The notes: generated by a model not told the origin, from the letters alone. A DNA stretch of 64,000 nt from Pseudomonas lutea (GCF_000759445.1 NZ_JRMB01000002.1:372001-436000); one strand, 5' to 3'; counted from the first letter of the stretch, positions 43,519 to 53,719 are shown. Numbers and translations: made by a program.

Positions 43519-44112
43519 ATGAGCGCCAATCCACGTGTCCCTGACCATGCCATCGACCCGCAATTCATCGAGCGCTGGTCGCCACGCGCTTTCAGCGGCG
43601 ACAGCATTCCCGAAGAAACGCTGCTGAGTTTTTTTGAAGCAGCGCGCTGGGCGCCTTCGGCCTACAACTCCCAGCCCTGGCGGTTTCTTTACGCCCGCCG
43701 CGATACGCCGAACTGGGAGCGCTTCCTCGGCCTGCTGAATGAATTCAATCGCGGCTGGGCGCAACAGGCCTCGGCTCTGGTAATCATTATTTCGAAGACG
43801 AGCTTCACCGCCCCCGGCGCGACCGAAGAGACACCGGCGCTGTGGCACACCTTCGACACGGGTTCGGCGTGGGGATATCTGGCGCTGCAAGCGAGTCTCA
43901 GCGGCTGGCACACCCATGGGATGGCCGGTTTCGATCAAGAACTGGCTCGCCAGGAGCTGAAGATTCCTGAGAATTACGCGGTGCATGCGGCCGTGGCGAT
44001 CGGCAAGCTGGGCGATAAATCGACGCTTGCCGAGTACCTTCAGGCCCGCGAAATGCCGAGCCCGCGTCGGCCGCTGGCTGAATTGGCAGCTGAGGGGGAT
44101 TTCAGTTTGTAG
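43519..44112 (+). CDS. Nitroreductase family FMN protein
   Basis: 197 aa. FMN-binding stretches RWSPRAFSGDSIPEETLLSF (near the start) and AARWAPSAYNSQPWRFLYAR, then GSAWGYLALQASLSGWHTHG. Such enzymes reduce nitro compounds or quinones with NAD(P)H; the natural substrate is unknown. Start with CAGGATCAACTTC before ATG. REP pair downstream. Confidence 0.9.
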   Translation: MSANPRVPDHAIDPQFIERWSPRAFSGDSIPEETLLSFFEAARWAPSAYNSQPWRFLYARRDTPNWERFLGLLNEFNRGWAQQASALVIIISKTSFTAPGATEETPALWHTFDTGSAWGYLALQASLSGWHTHGMAGFDQELARQELKIPENYAVHAAVAIGKLGDKSTLAEYLQAREMPSPRRPLAELAAEGDFSL

Positions 44113-44144
44113 GGAAAGGACGGCGCGAAGGATCGCGCTGCTTT

Positions 44145-44242
44145 TGTGGGACCGGCTTTAGCCGGGAAGGCGTCGGGAGCCACGCCTCAAAATGGATGGC
44201 GTACACATCGGCCTCTTCCCGGCTGAAGCCGGTCCTACAATT
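44145..44242. repeat. Inverted REP pair after the nitroreductase gene
   Basis: GTGGGACCGGCTTTAGCCGG (44146) and CTTCCCGGCTGAAGCCGGTC (44214) face each other. Both belong to the same REP type as at 9834-9958. Confidence 0.85.
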
Positions 44243-44249
44243 GAAGTGC

Positions 44250-45182
44250 TCAATAACCCTTGGCGAAGTCCACTTCTCCGCGCAGCGCCTCTCCCGCTGC
44301 GTAGGCTCTGAAGTTGTCGACAAACAGCTGGGTCATGGCCGGTGGCGACGTGGGCGCGGAGCTGTGCCCTGTCAGCAACAGGCCCCATGCGGTCCAGAAC
44401 GGGTGACGCTGGGGCAGCGGCTCCTGACGGCAGACGTCGATGACCGCCCCGGCCAGGTGCCCTACTTTCAGCGCCTCAACCAGATCAGCATCGACCACCG
44501 CCGTGCCACGACCAACGTTGATAAACAACGCCGAGGGCTTGAAGCAGGCAAACAGTTTCGCGTTGTAGAGGTCATGGGTGTGCGGTGTGTTGGGCAGCAG
44601 GTTGATGACGAAATCAGCCTCCGCCGCCAGACGCGGCAGGTCCTCCAGCGCAGCCACTTCAACGAACGGCGCCTGAACCCGCGCGCTGGAAGCGATGCCA
44701 TACAGCTCGACACCAAACGGCACAAGGAACTGCGCCACCTGCATGCCGATGTCGCCCGTTCCGACGATCAGCGCCTTGCGTCCGGCCAGGCTCTGGGCCA
44801 TGCGGTTGTCCCACTTGCGTTCAACCTGGCTGACCAGTCGCGCCAGGACCTCGCGTTCATGCACCAGCATGTAGGTCAGCACGAACTCGGCCATCACCTG
44901 ACCGAAAATACCCACAGCACGGGTCAGCTGATAATCACGGTACAGACCGTCAGCCAGCAGCGGCGTGACGCCCGCCCAGGTGGACTGCAGCCATTTGGGT
45001 TTGTGGCCCTGACGCAACAGGTTGGCCAGCAAGTCGGGCTGGCCAAGCCAGACAGGTGCCTCTGCGGCCATTTTCGACAGTTCAGCGGAATGACCGCTGC
45101 TCAGCACTTCGATGTCCGGGGCAGTCTTGCGAAGGAGTTCGGTGTAGATGGGGTAATCGTGTTCGGCGATCAGAACGCGCAT
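44250..45182 (-). CDS. D-2-hydroxyacid dehydrogenase (GhrA-like)
   Basis: 310 aa from MRVLIAEHDYPIYTELL. The NAD(P)-binding motif is LIVGTGDIGMQVAQFL (about 135-150), followed by the catalytic Arg/Glu/His regions FINVGRGTAVVDADL and HPFWTAWGLLLTGHSSAP (catalytic His in the last). The family reduces glyoxylate, hydroxypyruvate or other 2-keto acids. The gene is 130 bases downstream of ycgL and may be separately transcribed. Confidence 0.88.
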   Translation of the reverse strand: MRVLIAEHDYPIYTELLRKTAPDIEVLSSGHSAELSKMAAEAPVWLGQPDLLANLLRQGHKPKWLQSTWAGVTPLLADGLYRDYQLTRAVGIFGQVMAEFVLTYMLVHEREVLARLVSQVERKWDNRMAQSLAGRKALIVGTGDIGMQVAQFLVPFGVELYGIASSARVQAPFVEVAALEDLPRLAAEADFVINLLPNTPHTHDLYNAKLFACFKPSALFINVGRGTAVVDADLVEALKVGHLAGAVIDVCRQEPLPQRHPFWTAWGLLLTGHSSAPTSPPAMTQLFVDNFRAYAAGEALRGEVDFAKGY

Positions 45183-45311
45183 GGATTCAAAACTCGATAA
45201 ACAGGGCATGCGGCCGTACGGCGTCCGCAGCCGGGCATGAGTGTCCCGACTGGCCTGACGCGTGCAACGGCCCGGTGTACCCCTGCGATGAATTGCAGGG
45301 TCAGTTAAGCG

Positions 45312-45605
45312 TTACATAGGGTCGTTGCGGCGCAACAGCTCTTCCGGCAAGTGCTCGATGTACTCATCTTCGGCCGGTGGCATCTGCAGGTGGTAGCCCT
45401 GCTTTTCCAGATTGGCGAGCACGGTGTGGATGTCCTCGCGGGCCAATGCGCGCTCAGGAGACAGCACCAGGTCGAAGGCATGGTGCGGCTTGCCGAATGC
45501 CGTCAGCAACTCCTCCGGAACGCGCTCCAGGGCGTCGCTCTTGAGGACATACAGGTACATTTCGTTCCTGCGCGGGCTGCGATAGATAGAGCAAATACGT
45601 TTCAA
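45312..45605 (-). CDS. ycgL: YcgL domain protein
   Basis: 97 aa. [20 protein letters not shown] is the typical N-terminus of this small family (UPF0745). The start overlaps the rnd stop by 4 bases, so it is translated together with RNase D. Function unknown; in other pseudomonads the pair rnd-ycgL is conserved. Confidence 0.92.
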   Translation of the reverse strand: MKRICSIYRSPRRNEMYLYVLKSDALERVPEELLTAFGKPHHAFDLVLSPERALAREDIHTVLANLEKQGYHLQMPPAEDEYIEHLPEELLRRNDPM

Positions 45606-46735
45606 GGCTGTTCTCCAACGTTGGCCAGGCTGTCGAGCAGCATCTGGCCCATCAATTCGCGGCGCCAGCCACGCAACGAATCGGGCAATTTATAAGGGCC
45701 GTCCGGGTAACCGGTCTTGAGCAAGGCCTCGAGGGTCTTTTTGCGCAGCATCAATTCCGGCGCCATGTCCAGGCGTTCGGCTTGCTGTTGCCCAATGGCG
45801 CGCAGGCTTTTGAGTACGTTGGAAGCTTCGATCGGCAGCGGCTCGGGTAGCGCCGGGGGCCATTGATCCGGCGAGACACTGCCGGCTTTCTTGATCAGGT
45901 CGAGCAGGAACTCGCCGTCCTGGCGTACGGTTTTGGGGTGCATGTCATCGATTTTCGCCAGCGCGGCAAGATTGTCCGGCTGGGACTTGGCCAGCGGCCA
46001 CAGCGAGTGCTCGCGTAGCACGCGGTTGCGCGGCTGATTGCGCAAGCGCGCCTGCTGCTCGCGCCAGGCGCACAATTCGCGCAGCACCGCGAGTTGCGCA
46101 CGCGACAGCTTCCACGCCAGCTTGGCGTCGCGATACGCGTCGTAGGGATCGGTCTCACGACGAAGATTGGCCACCAGCTCGGCGCCGTCTTCCAGCACCC
46201 ATGCGTACTTTTCGTCGGACAGACGGGGGCGCAGGAGATTGTAGACTTCGGCCAGATGCACGGCGTCTTCTGCCGCATAGCTGATCTGGGTATCAGACAG
46301 CGGGCGCTGCAGCCAGTCGGAACGCGTTTCGCCTTTCGGCAAATCGATGTTCAGGACTTCCTGCACCAGGCGCGAATAACCCATGGAGAAACCCAGGTTC
46401 AGGTAGGCCGCCGCCAGCTGCGTATCAAACAAAGGCACGGGCAGGCTACCCGTCAGGCGCAGCAGCACCTCAAGGTCTTCACTGCAGGCGTGAACGACTT
46501 TGATGACGTCGGGGTTTTCCAGCAACGCGGCCAGAGGTTTCCAGTCGCTGATCAACAACGGGTCGATCAGGTAAGCGCGTGAACCGTCGCCGATCTGCAA
46601 CAGCGCGGCGATGGGATAGAAGGTGTCGACACGCATGAACTCGGTGTCGAGCGCCACATAAGGCAGGGTCTGCCACTGTGCGCAATGGTCGGCGAGGCTA
46701 TCGTCGTCGCGAATCCAGTGAATATCGATGGCCAC
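45602..46735 (-). CDS. rnd: Ribonuclease D
   Basis: 377 aa. DEDDy 3'-5' exonuclease domain: Exo [17 protein letters not shown] (Asp/Glu), Exo II about [14 protein letters not shown], Exo [22 protein letters not shown] (Tyr/Asp). HRDC domains follow ([20 protein letters not shown]). It trims tRNA 3' ends. First gene of the rnd-ycgL unit. Confidence 0.94.
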   Translation of the reverse strand: MAIDIHWIRDDDSLADHCAQWQTLPYVALDTEFMRVDTFYPIAALLQIGDGSRAYLIDPLLISDWKPLAALLENPDVIKVVHACSEDLEVLLRLTGSLPVPLFDTQLAAAYLNLGFSMGYSRLVQEVLNIDLPKGETRSDWLQRPLSDTQISYAAEDAVHLAEVYNLLRPRLSDEKYAWVLEDGAELVANLRRETDPYDAYRDAKLAWKLSRAQLAVLRELCAWREQQARLRNQPRNRVLREHSLWPLAKSQPDNLAALAKIDDMHPKTVRQDGEFLLDLIKKAGSVSPDQWPPALPEPLPIEASNVLKSLRAIGQQQAERLDMAPELMLRKKTLEALLKTGYPDGPYKLPDSLRGWRRELMGQMLLDSLANVGEQP

Positions 46736-46868
46736 ACGGCTCTCCCTCGAAGAATGGCGCGCAGTATATATCGCTACATGCGGTTACCGGGCATCCGTCC
46801 TGCAAGTCTCGATCAACTTCATGTTCGACGAACCTGAATCAGGCTAGCCAGACCGGTCGCCCATCGGA

Positions 46869-47528
46869 TCATTCACCGGCCTTGCGCAGCACGTACACAC
46901 GCCACATGGCGTAGCCAGGCAAAAAGTCACGGTGACCGACGATCCTGAACCCGGCGTGAGAAAACTCGGCTTCAATGTCGCTGCGGCACACCACAAACCG
47001 ATTGCGCGGCGCGAACGTACCCGGCGCGAGCTGCCCCAGCTGACGTTTGCGGCGCCAGGCCTTCACGTTACCGTCCACCCACAGCGCAACAATGGCGGTG
47101 TCACGGGTCACTCGATGAAACTCGTCGAGCACCGCGCCGCGTTTTTCACTGTCGCCCAGATGATGAAACAGCCGCATGCAAAAGATACAGTCCACTGCGT
47201 TTGCTGACAGGCCGATGGAGAAAGCCGAACTTTGAAACGTACGGATGCGCTTGCGCACCTCATTTGCGGTCTGCGCCTCGGCGTGCGCCAGCGTGTCTGT
47301 AGAGGGATCGGCGGCGAGTATGACCCGGTTGGCGTGCTCGGCCAGCACCGGCCAGAAGCGCCCGGAACCCGACGGCACGTCCAGCACCAGTCCGGGCTCA
47401 CCGGCATCGCGCAACGCCATCCGCGCCAATTGCGCATCGCGCCATGAGCTCAGACGTCGACCAAGCGTGTGGGGATGTTCAGGCACGGAATGTTCCATGC
47501 CGGGCTTGTTGCGCGCGGACTCATTCAT
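46869..47528 (-). CDS. Class I SAM-dependent methyltransferase coupled to eptA
   Basis: 219 aa starting at MNESARNKPGMEHSVPEHPH; its first 8 bases overlap the eptA stop, and a second Met ten codons in is an alternative. SAM site LVLDVPSGSGRFWPVLAEHA, then ILAADPSTDTLAHA and CIFCMRLFHHLGDSEKR. Substrate unknown. Because it is translated with EptA it may act on lipid A, phosphoethanolamine or another envelope lipid (inference). Confidence 0.85.
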   Translation of the reverse strand: MNESARNKPGMEHSVPEHPHTLGRRLSSWRDAQLARMALRDAGEPGLVLDVPSGSGRFWPVLAEHANRVILAADPSTDTLAHAEAQTANEVRKRIRTFQSSAFSIGLSANAVDCIFCMRLFHHLGDSEKRGAVLDEFHRVTRDTAIVALWVDGNVKAWRRKRQLGQLAPGTFAPRNRFVVCRSDIEAEFSHAGFRIVGHRDFLPGYAMWRVYVLRKAGE

Positions 47529-49170
47529 TGGCCAGTACCCCGTCCGTATAAATCCCCCGACAGCCCGCAAACATATCCAGCGCCGGGTTATAGACGCTCG
47601 TGCGCACCTGCAACAGGCCCAACATCGAGTGAAAAAGATTGTCCTGACTGAGCGGTGCGTTCCGTTCTTTTTGCAGGCAATGGGTGTCCACGGCGAAGGA
47701 CTGCTGATAGTTATCGGAAAACCAGGCGAGCATCGGCACGTGTTTCTGTTGATCAGGCGCCAGCATATAAGGCGTGCCGTGCAAGAACAGGTTGTACTCG
47801 CCCAGCGACTCGCCATGATCGGAGAGGTAAACCATGGCCGTGTCTACTTTGTTTTGGTTATTGCGCAATATATCAATCAGCGACGCCAGCACATGATCGG
47901 TGTACAGCAGCGTATTGTCATAACCGTTGACGATACTTTCGCGCGAACAGTTGTTCAGCGCATTGCTTTCGCACACTGGGGTGAATTTCTCGAATTCTTT
48001 TGGATAACGCTTGAAGTATTCGGGCCCATGACTGCCCATCTGATGAAGTACCAGCACGGTGTCCTTGTCCAGCGAGTCAATGAAGTGTTGCAAGCCCTGC
48101 AACAGAATCTCGTCACGGCATTCATTGTTGGCGCACAGCGCCGGGTCCTTCAAGTTACTCACGTCCTGCAGCGTTACCCGATCACACGTGCCTTTGCAGC
48201 CTGACTGATTGTCGCGCCAGATGACGTCCAGCCCGGCGCGCTTCAGGACGTCCAGCATCCCTTCCTCGTTGCGCGCAGTGCTGGCGTTGTAATCCTTGCG
48301 GCCCATGTTGGAAAACATACAGGGCACCGACACTGCTGTTTCCGTGCCGCAGGAATGCACGTCGGTAAAGGTGAGCAGGCCATTTTCCTTGCTCAACTGA
48401 GGGGTGGTATCGCGGTTGTACCCCAGTATCCCGAAATTCTCCGCTCGCGCGCTTTCGCCCACGACCAGCACCGTCAGCGATTTACGCGTGTGCTGCTGCC
48501 AGTCGCCGGCAAGTTTGGCATCCTGGCCGATGCTCACAAACGGCCGTTGCGCAGATTTGACCTGCTCGCTCAAATACCCCACAGAGGCCGCCAGGTAATT
48601 GCTCGGCACCACCATCAGGCGCAGTTCATGATGATTACGAAACAGCGACGACAGCCCCTGATAGTTCAACAGCGCCACGCCGCCGATGGCGATTGCACAC
48701 ACCACAGACACCAGCGCTTTGCTGAGCAACTCTCGCGGCCAGCGGCGATAAACGACAGGCGTTTTGAGCAGGATGAGTGAAGGCAGCACACCCAGAAAAA
48801 ATAAATAAGCCAGCAACTTCAAAGACAGCAGATCGCGCACTTCCGTGACATTGGTTTCAGCGAAGTTTCTGAACATCCCCGCGTCAATCATCACGCCGTA
48901 CTGGCTCATGAAATAAGCCACGCCGGCACTGACAAAAAACACCAAAATCAATGCAGGTTTTAATACGCGCTTGAATGCCAACAGCGTGAAAAAGATATTG
49001 AAAACGCAGAACACCATCAGCGCAAAAGCGCCGCGCAGCAACATGCCTTTTCCGTCGGAGTCGGTAATTGCAAATAGATGCTGCCAAAGGGTCAAATTAA
49101 ATCCGACCAGCAAAAAAGCACTGGCAAGCAATGTCACACGCTCGGGGCGAACTGCTTTTACGTTGAGCAT
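47521..49170 (-). CDS. eptA: Lipid A phosphoethanolamine transferase EptA
   Basis: 549 aa from MLNVKAVRPERVTLLASAFL. Five N-terminal membrane helices (about 12-190) carry a periplasmic sulfatase-fold domain. The catalytic threonine lies in HSCGTETAVSVPCMFSNMG. Metal-binding regions LVVGESARAENFG and LSDHGESLGEYNLFLHGTPY are clear, and paired cysteines are present (CKGTC). It transfers phosphoethanolamine to lipid A in the outer leaflet of the inner membrane, lowering negative charge and affinity for cationic peptides. Regulation by a PmrAB- or PhoPQ-like system is known for the family but no site was identified here. Confidence 0.94.
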   Translation of the reverse strand: MLNVKAVRPERVTLLASAFLLVGFNLTLWQHLFAITDSDGKGMLLRGAFALMVFCVFNIFFTLLAFKRVLKPALILVFFVSAGVAYFMSQYGVMIDAGMFRNFAETNVTEVRDLLSLKLLAYLFFLGVLPSLILLKTPVVYRRWPRELLSKALVSVVCAIAIGGVALLNYQGLSSLFRNHHELRLMVVPSNYLAASVGYLSEQVKSAQRPFVSIGQDAKLAGDWQQHTRKSLTVLVVGESARAENFGILGYNRDTTPQLSKENGLLTFTDVHSCGTETAVSVPCMFSNMGRKDYNASTARNEEGMLDVLKRAGLDVIWRDNQSGCKGTCDRVTLQDVSNLKDPALCANNECRDEILLQGLQHFIDSLDKDTVLVLHQMGSHGPEYFKRYPKEFEKFTPVCESNALNNCSRESIVNGYDNTLLYTDHVLASLIDILRNNQNKVDTAMVYLSDHGESLGEYNLFLHGTPYMLAPDQQKHVPMLAWFSDNYQQSFAVDTHCLQKERNAPLSQDNLFHSMLGLLQVRTSVYNPALDMFAGCRGIYTDGVLANE

Positions 49171-49365
49171 AAAAGTCTGCTTGGTTGGAAATGAGAGTAT
49201 AAACGCGGGAGGAACCCCGCCGATGCCGCGAACTTTAGGCATCGGGCCATCAATTTTTTGTGAAAAGGATGAGAACGATTGGTGGGGTGGGATTGTCGCG
49301 CTCTCCAGCTATTTCGCTGGAAAGCGCAGCGTCAGATTCAGCGCGCATCCACGTAATTATGAGGA

Positions 49366-51003
49366 TCAAAAAGGGGACAGGGATCGCGCCCCACCCCTCA
49401 ACCCATCCTCAATAATCATCTGCGCCGCCTTCTCGGCGATCATCACAGTCGGCGAGCAGGTGTTGCCGGAGGTGATGCTCGGCATGATTGAGGCATCGAC
49501 GACGCGCAGACCCACAACGCCGTGCACGCGCAAGCGTTCGTCAACCACTGCGTCACGGCCCTGCCCCATCTTGCAGGTGCCGACGGGGTGAAAGATCGTG
49601 GTGCCGATAACGCTGGCTGCCTGGCGCAGCTCTTCCTCGGTTTGCAAGCCTGCGCCAGGCAAGTATTCGACCGGCTCGAAGCGGGCGAGCGCGGGCGCCG
49701 CGGCAATGCGACGGGTCAGGCGAATCGCATCGGCAGCGACCTTGAGGTCGGTGTCGTGGCTCAGGTAATTAGGGCGAATGATGGGCGTGGCATCGGCCAG
49801 CGCTGAGCGAATCTCCACGCTGCCACGGCTCTGCGGACGCAAATCGCAGACCGATGCGGTGAACGCCGGAAAACCGTGCAGCGGCTCGCCAAAGCGCTCA
49901 AGAGACAACGGCTGGACGTGATATTCGAGATTGGCGGTTGACTGCTCCGGCCCTGAACGCGCGAACGCGCCCAATTGACTCGGCGCCATGGCCAACGGGC
50001 CGCTGCGATTGACGGCGTAGCGCAGCCCCATATTCATCTTGCCCCACAGGCTACCCGCCATTTTATTCAGCGTCTGGCCGTTGCTGACTTTGTAGATCAG
50101 GCGCAGCTGCAGATGATCCTGCAAATTGGCGCCGACGCCGGGCAGCTCGTGCCGCACACCAATTCCAAGCTTCTCCAGCAACCCTCGCGGCCCGATGCCT
50201 GAGCGCTGTAGCACCATGGGCGAACCGATTGCCCCGCAGCAGAGAATGATTTCGCGCCGGGCGTGAAGCGTTTTCTCTTGCCCGTTTACCCGAGCCAGCA
50301 CTGCGCTGGCTCGCCTGTTTTCAAACACCACCCGCGATACTTCTGCCCCGGTGATCACTGTCAGGTTGGGTCGCTTCAATGCCGGCCGCAGAAAGGCTTT
50401 GGACGCATTCCAGCGCACTCCGCGCCGCTGATTGACCTGAAAATAGCTGCATCCCTCATTGTCGCCGCTATTGAAATCGGGGATAGACGGGATGCCGGTC
50501 TGAGCCGCCGCCTCACGAAAGGCGTCCAGCAATTTCCAGGAAAGACGCTGCTGTTCGACTCGCCATTCGCCTTGCCCGCCATGAAGTTCCGAGTCTCCTG
50601 CATAGTGATCTTCGGAGCGTTTGAAGAACGGCAACACTTCATTCCAGCTCCAGCCTTTGTTGCCCTGCTCTGCCCAATCGTCGTAGTCGCGGGACTGACC
50701 GCGCATGTAGATCATGCCGTTGATGGACGAACAACCGCCCAACACCTTGCCGCGAGGATAGTTGAGGGCACGACCGCCGAGTCCAGGCTCCACTTCGGTC
50801 TTGAAACACCAGTCAGTGCGCGGATTGCCGATGCAATACAGATACCCCACCGGTATATGAATCCAGGCGTAATTGTCCTGGCCGCCGGCTTCGAGAAGCA
50901 GCACCCGGTGCGCGGGATTTTGAGAAAGCCTGTTGGCCAAGAGGCACCCCGCCGGGCCTGCGCCGACGATGATGTAGTCGTAGAGACTCACGTCCGTTTG
51001 CAT
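49366..51003 (-). CDS. GMC-family FAD oxidoreductase (choline dehydrogenase-like)
   Basis: 545 aa. N-terminal FAD site YDYIIVGAGPAGCLLANRLS, then NYPRGKVLGGCSSINGMIYM (GMC signature 1) and REIILCCGAIGSPMVLQRSG (signature 2). The active-site His pair lies in GTTIFHPVGTCKMG and VDASIMPSITSGNTCSPTVM near the C-terminus. It oxidises an alcohol; the substrate could be aliphatic alcohol or polyol. It is not beside betB or betI, so true choline dehydrogenase is unlikely. ATG is preceded by GCGAGGCCGC. Confidence 0.9.
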   Translation of the reverse strand: MQTDVSLYDYIIVGAGPAGCLLANRLSQNPAHRVLLLEAGGQDNYAWIHIPVGYLYCIGNPRTDWCFKTEVEPGLGGRALNYPRGKVLGGCSSINGMIYMRGQSRDYDDWAEQGNKGWSWNEVLPFFKRSEDHYAGDSELHGGQGEWRVEQQRLSWKLLDAFREAAAQTGIPSIPDFNSGDNEGCSYFQVNQRRGVRWNASKAFLRPALKRPNLTVITGAEVSRVVFENRRASAVLARVNGQEKTLHARREIILCCGAIGSPMVLQRSGIGPRGLLEKLGIGVRHELPGVGANLQDHLQLRLIYKVSNGQTLNKMAGSLWGKMNMGLRYAVNRSGPLAMAPSQLGAFARSGPEQSTANLEYHVQPLSLERFGEPLHGFPAFTASVCDLRPQSRGSVEIRSALADATPIIRPNYLSHDTDLKVAADAIRLTRRIAAAPALARFEPVEYLPGAGLQTEEELRQAASVIGTTIFHPVGTCKMGQGRDAVVDERLRVHGVVGLRVVDASIMPSITSGNTCSPTVMIAEKAAQMIIEDGLRGGARSLSPF

Positions 51004-51066
51004 GCGGCCTCGCTTGTGTTGTTATTTTTATCCGAGGTTCATCCTGATGTTTTTCGCCACAAAACA

Positions 51067-51099
51067 AAAGACCGCCGCATGTGTCCATGGGCGGTCTTT
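51067..51099 (-). terminator. Terminator of maeA
   Basis: 10-bp stem AAAGACCGCC / GGCGGTCTTT around a 13-base loop. U-rich tracts occur on both sides, so it may work in both directions. It lies 33 bases after the maeA stop and 64 bases before the GMC gene. Confidence 0.8.
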
Positions 51100-51131
51100 A
51101 TTTTGAAGCTCTGGCCGTCAGCGGCGGTGCG

Positions 51132-52820
51132 TTACACCGCGCTGCGACGGTAGCTGCGGTAGTTGGGCATCCAGAAGTTGCGCTCTATGGCTTCAACGAG
51201 CATTTCTTCGGTGGTCTCCAGCGCAAAACCCTCAGCCTGAGCCTGCAACGCAACGGCGAGGGCGATCTTCTTGCTCACCTGTTGAATCTCCTTGAGCGGC
51301 GGCAATACCGCATCACCTTTGCCCGTCACCATCGGCGAGCACTCTGCCAACGCATTGGAAGCCGCCATCAGCATTTTGTCCGTGATGCGCGTCGCCTTCG
51401 ACGCCACGACCCCAAGGCCGATGCCCGGGAAGATGTAGGAGTTATTGCACTGAGCGATATGGAACGTGCGATCACCCACCGTGACAGGGGCAAAGGGGCT
51501 GCCCGTTGCGACCAGCGCGTCGCCATTGGTCCAGGTCAGAACTTCCTGTGGAGTGACTTCCACTTTAGAGGTTGGGTTGGACAACGGCATGACCAGCGGC
51601 TTGGCACAGTGCTTGTGCATCTCACGGATGACTTGCTCGGTGAACAGCCCGCGTTGGCCGGACACGCCGATCAGCACCGTTGGCTTGCCGTTGGCGACCA
51701 CATCCAGCAATTCGGGCGAGCCTTCGCCGCTCGACCAACCCTCGACATCGCCAGACTTCTGCGCGAGGTTCTTCTGGAAGTCCAGCAGGTTGTCCATGCT
51801 GTCCGTGAGCAGCCCGAAGCGATCAACCATCATCACGCGTTTGCGCGCTTCGGCTTCGCTCAAGCCCTCGATCACCATCGCCGCGATGATGTGCTCGGCA
51901 ATCCCGCAACCCGCCGACCCCGCGCCCAGGAACACGACCCGCTGCTGGCCGAGGGTTTCGTTCTTCGCCTTGCACGCCGCCAGCAATGTGCCCACGGCAA
52001 CCGATGCCGTCCCCTGAATGTCGTCGTTAAAGCAGCACAGCTCGTCGCGGTACTTTTCCAGCAGCGGCATGGCGTTGGTCTGGGCGAAATCCTCGAACTG
52101 CAGCAGCACGTCCGGCCAGCGGCTTTGCACGGCCTCGATGAACAGCGCAATGAAGTCTTCGTACTCTTTGCCGGTCACGCGCTCATGGCGCCAGCCCATG
52201 TACATCGGGTCGTCCAGCAATTCTTTGTTATTGGTGCCCACGTCGAGCACGATCGGCAAGGTGTAAGCCGGGCTGATGCCACCGCATGCAGTGTACAGCG
52301 ACAATTTGCCGATCGGAATGCCCATGCCACCAATGCCCTGATCGCCCAGACCAAGGATGCGCTCGCTGTCCGTGACCACGATGATTTTGATGCGATCTTT
52401 GGTCGCGCTGCGCAGGATGTCATCGATGCGATCGCGTTCAGGGTAGGAAATGAACAGCCCGCGGTGGGTGCGGTAGATTTTCGAGAATTCCTGACACGCC
52501 TGACCTACCGTCGGGGTGTAGATAATGGGCAGCATCTCGTCGAGGTGCGAATCCAGCAAGCGGAAGAACAGCGTTTCGTTGTTGTCCTGAATGGAGCGCA
52601 GATAAATATGTTTATCCAGGTCACTCGCGCACTGCTGGTACTGGCTGTAAACGCGGGTGACCTGCTCTTCGATGGTTTCTACGTTCTGTGGCAGAAGGCC
52701 AACCAGATTGAAATCGATGCGTTCCTGCGGCGTGAATGCACTGCCCTTGTTGAGCAGCGGCATCTCCAGCAAGGAAGGGCCGGCGTAGGAAATGTATAAA
52801 GGTCGCGAGGTCTTGGTCAT
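51132..52820 (-). CDS. maeA: NAD-dependent malic enzyme
   Basis: 562 aa, the long malic enzyme class. Blocks: [60 protein letters not shown] and the NAD site [17 protein letters not shown]. It decarboxylates malate to pyruvate with NAD. The start at [14 protein letters not shown] has an AAGGCGAT-like site 12 bases upstream. A terminator follows. Confidence 0.95.
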   Translation of the reverse strand: MTKTSRPLYISYAGPSLLEMPLLNKGSAFTPQERIDFNLVGLLPQNVETIEEQVTRVYSQYQQCASDLDKHIYLRSIQDNNETLFFRLLDSHLDEMLPIIYTPTVGQACQEFSKIYRTHRGLFISYPERDRIDDILRSATKDRIKIIVVTDSERILGLGDQGIGGMGIPIGKLSLYTACGGISPAYTLPIVLDVGTNNKELLDDPMYMGWRHERVTGKEYEDFIALFIEAVQSRWPDVLLQFEDFAQTNAMPLLEKYRDELCCFNDDIQGTASVAVGTLLAACKAKNETLGQQRVVFLGAGSAGCGIAEHIIAAMVIEGLSEAEARKRVMMVDRFGLLTDSMDNLLDFQKNLAQKSGDVEGWSSGEGSPELLDVVANGKPTVLIGVSGQRGLFTEQVIREMHKHCAKPLVMPLSNPTSKVEVTPQEVLTWTNGDALVATGSPFAPVTVGDRTFHIAQCNNSYIFPGIGLGVVASKATRITDKMLMAASNALAECSPMVTGKGDAVLPPLKEIQQVSKKIALAVALQAQAEGFALETTEEMLVEAIERNFWMPNYRSYRRSAV

Positions 52821-53216
52821 TTGCAGTGATCGCCTTTTCTCTGTTTGCTCTATCAATACGTAGTCGAAACGACGCCCGGAGGTCGGATACCACACGACGC
52901 TCGATACGGGACTCCGCCCGAAGAAATAGGGGGTGAAAACAGGGTGCCTATCTTACTCGCCTGAAATCGATTGCGACATTTTGTCGCCTGTTGATTGCGC
53001 CATGATGGCCGGATTTCATCAAACCAATCAGCAACGCCCTACCGAGTGGAAACTGATCAGACGTGCACGGTCACGCGCGAGACCACGGCATAGCGTTGCG
53101 CTCAAGTCAGGTGCTGGTGTTCAGTTAAGGTCACGCTGGGACCGCAGCAAAATACATCGCGCATTGAACTGGCGATGAGCCATCGCAGTCACATTGATAT
53201 CAAACCGGAGATATTA
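52821..53216. other. maeA/DUF6555 divergent intergenic region with a palindrome
   Basis: No gene. A perfect 15-bp palindrome GCGACA-TTT-TGTCGC at 52973-52987 is a candidate operator. It lies 153 bp upstream of maeA and 230 bp upstream of the small plus-strand gene. Confidence 0.55.
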
Positions 53217-53447
53217 ATGTCAGGCCAGCGCATCTTTCGCATCCACTACCGCTTTCTGGGGGAGCACCGTGTATTTCTCCAACCCGATTCAGAGTTGAAT
53301 GAAGCAGATGCCTGGTACTACGCCTGCCTGCACGCGGGCATTGGCGTGTTGCACAACGTGTCGAAGACGAGAGAAGAGCTGAGCGCCCTGATCGCTCATG
53401 GACGTCGGTATGGATTGACGGCGGTGCGCTGGGCGGAATGGGCTTAG
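53217..53447 (+). CDS. Small conserved protein (DUF6555-like)
   Basis: 76 aa starting MSGQRIFRIHYRFLGEHRVF with CCGGAGATATTA upstream. A short alpha/beta-looking protein with WYYACLHAGIG and a C-terminal YGLTAVRWAEWA. Resembles small Pseudomonas proteins classified as DUF6555; the match is by memory of pattern and not certain. Function unknown. GC hairpins follow at 53460 and 53526. Confidence 0.65.
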   Translation: MSGQRIFRIHYRFLGEHRVFLQPDSELNEADAWYYACLHAGIGVLHNVSKTREELSALIAHGRRYGLTAVRWAEWA

Positions 53448-53518
53448 GTTGGATGCCGATGGCGCTTCTGACAGCGCCAGCGACTGAAGCGAAGTGAAAC
53501 TTGCTCCTTTTTTTGCGC

Positions 53519-53554
53519 AAAAAAAGCCCCGGAAGCATGGCTTCTGGGGCTTTT
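53519..53554 (-). terminator. Terminator of tRNA-Ser
   Basis: GCCCC-G-GAAGC / GCTTC-T-GGGGC stem with 3-base loop (one mismatch) and A/T tracts on both sides. On the minus strand seven U residues follow the stem. It may also stop the DUF6555-like gene on the plus strand. Confidence 0.85.
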
Positions 53555-53561
53555 CAAATAA

Positions 53562-53651
53562 TGGCGGAGAGATAGGGATTTGAACCCTAGGTACTGTCGC
53601 CAGTACAACGGATTTCGAATCCGTCCCGTTCGGCCACTCCGGCATCTCTCC
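53562..53651 (-). tRNA. tRNA-Ser (CGA)
   Basis: 90 nt with a long variable arm (TGTACTGGCGACAGTACC), acceptor GGAGAGA / TCTCTCC, anticodon CGA in the loop ATTCGAAAT and encoded CCA. The long arm confirms a class II tRNA. Confidence 0.95.
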
Positions 53652-53678
53652 AACGGCGCGCATCATAACAGGTCGTTC

Positions 53679-53719
53679 AAAGAACGCGAATCCTTTTTAA
53701 GGATTTTTTCGCGTTCTTT
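53679..53719 (-). terminator. Terminator after purC
   Basis: A long hairpin: 12-bp arms AAAGAACGCGAA / TTCGCGTTCTTT enclose an inner TCC...GGA stem with T-rich loops. It lies 37 bases downstream of the purC stop and 28 upstream of tRNA-Ser. Confidence 0.75.

Noticed and set aside
49340..49390. AAAAAGGGGACAGGG near the GMC gene as a remnant of a mobile element
   Set aside because: Resembles short sequences seen near REP-associated transposases, but too short to support a call.
51081..52799. 572-codon open frame antisense to maeA
   Set aside because: Shadow of maeA in GC-rich DNA; composition rich in His, Gln and Arg without any recognisable fold.
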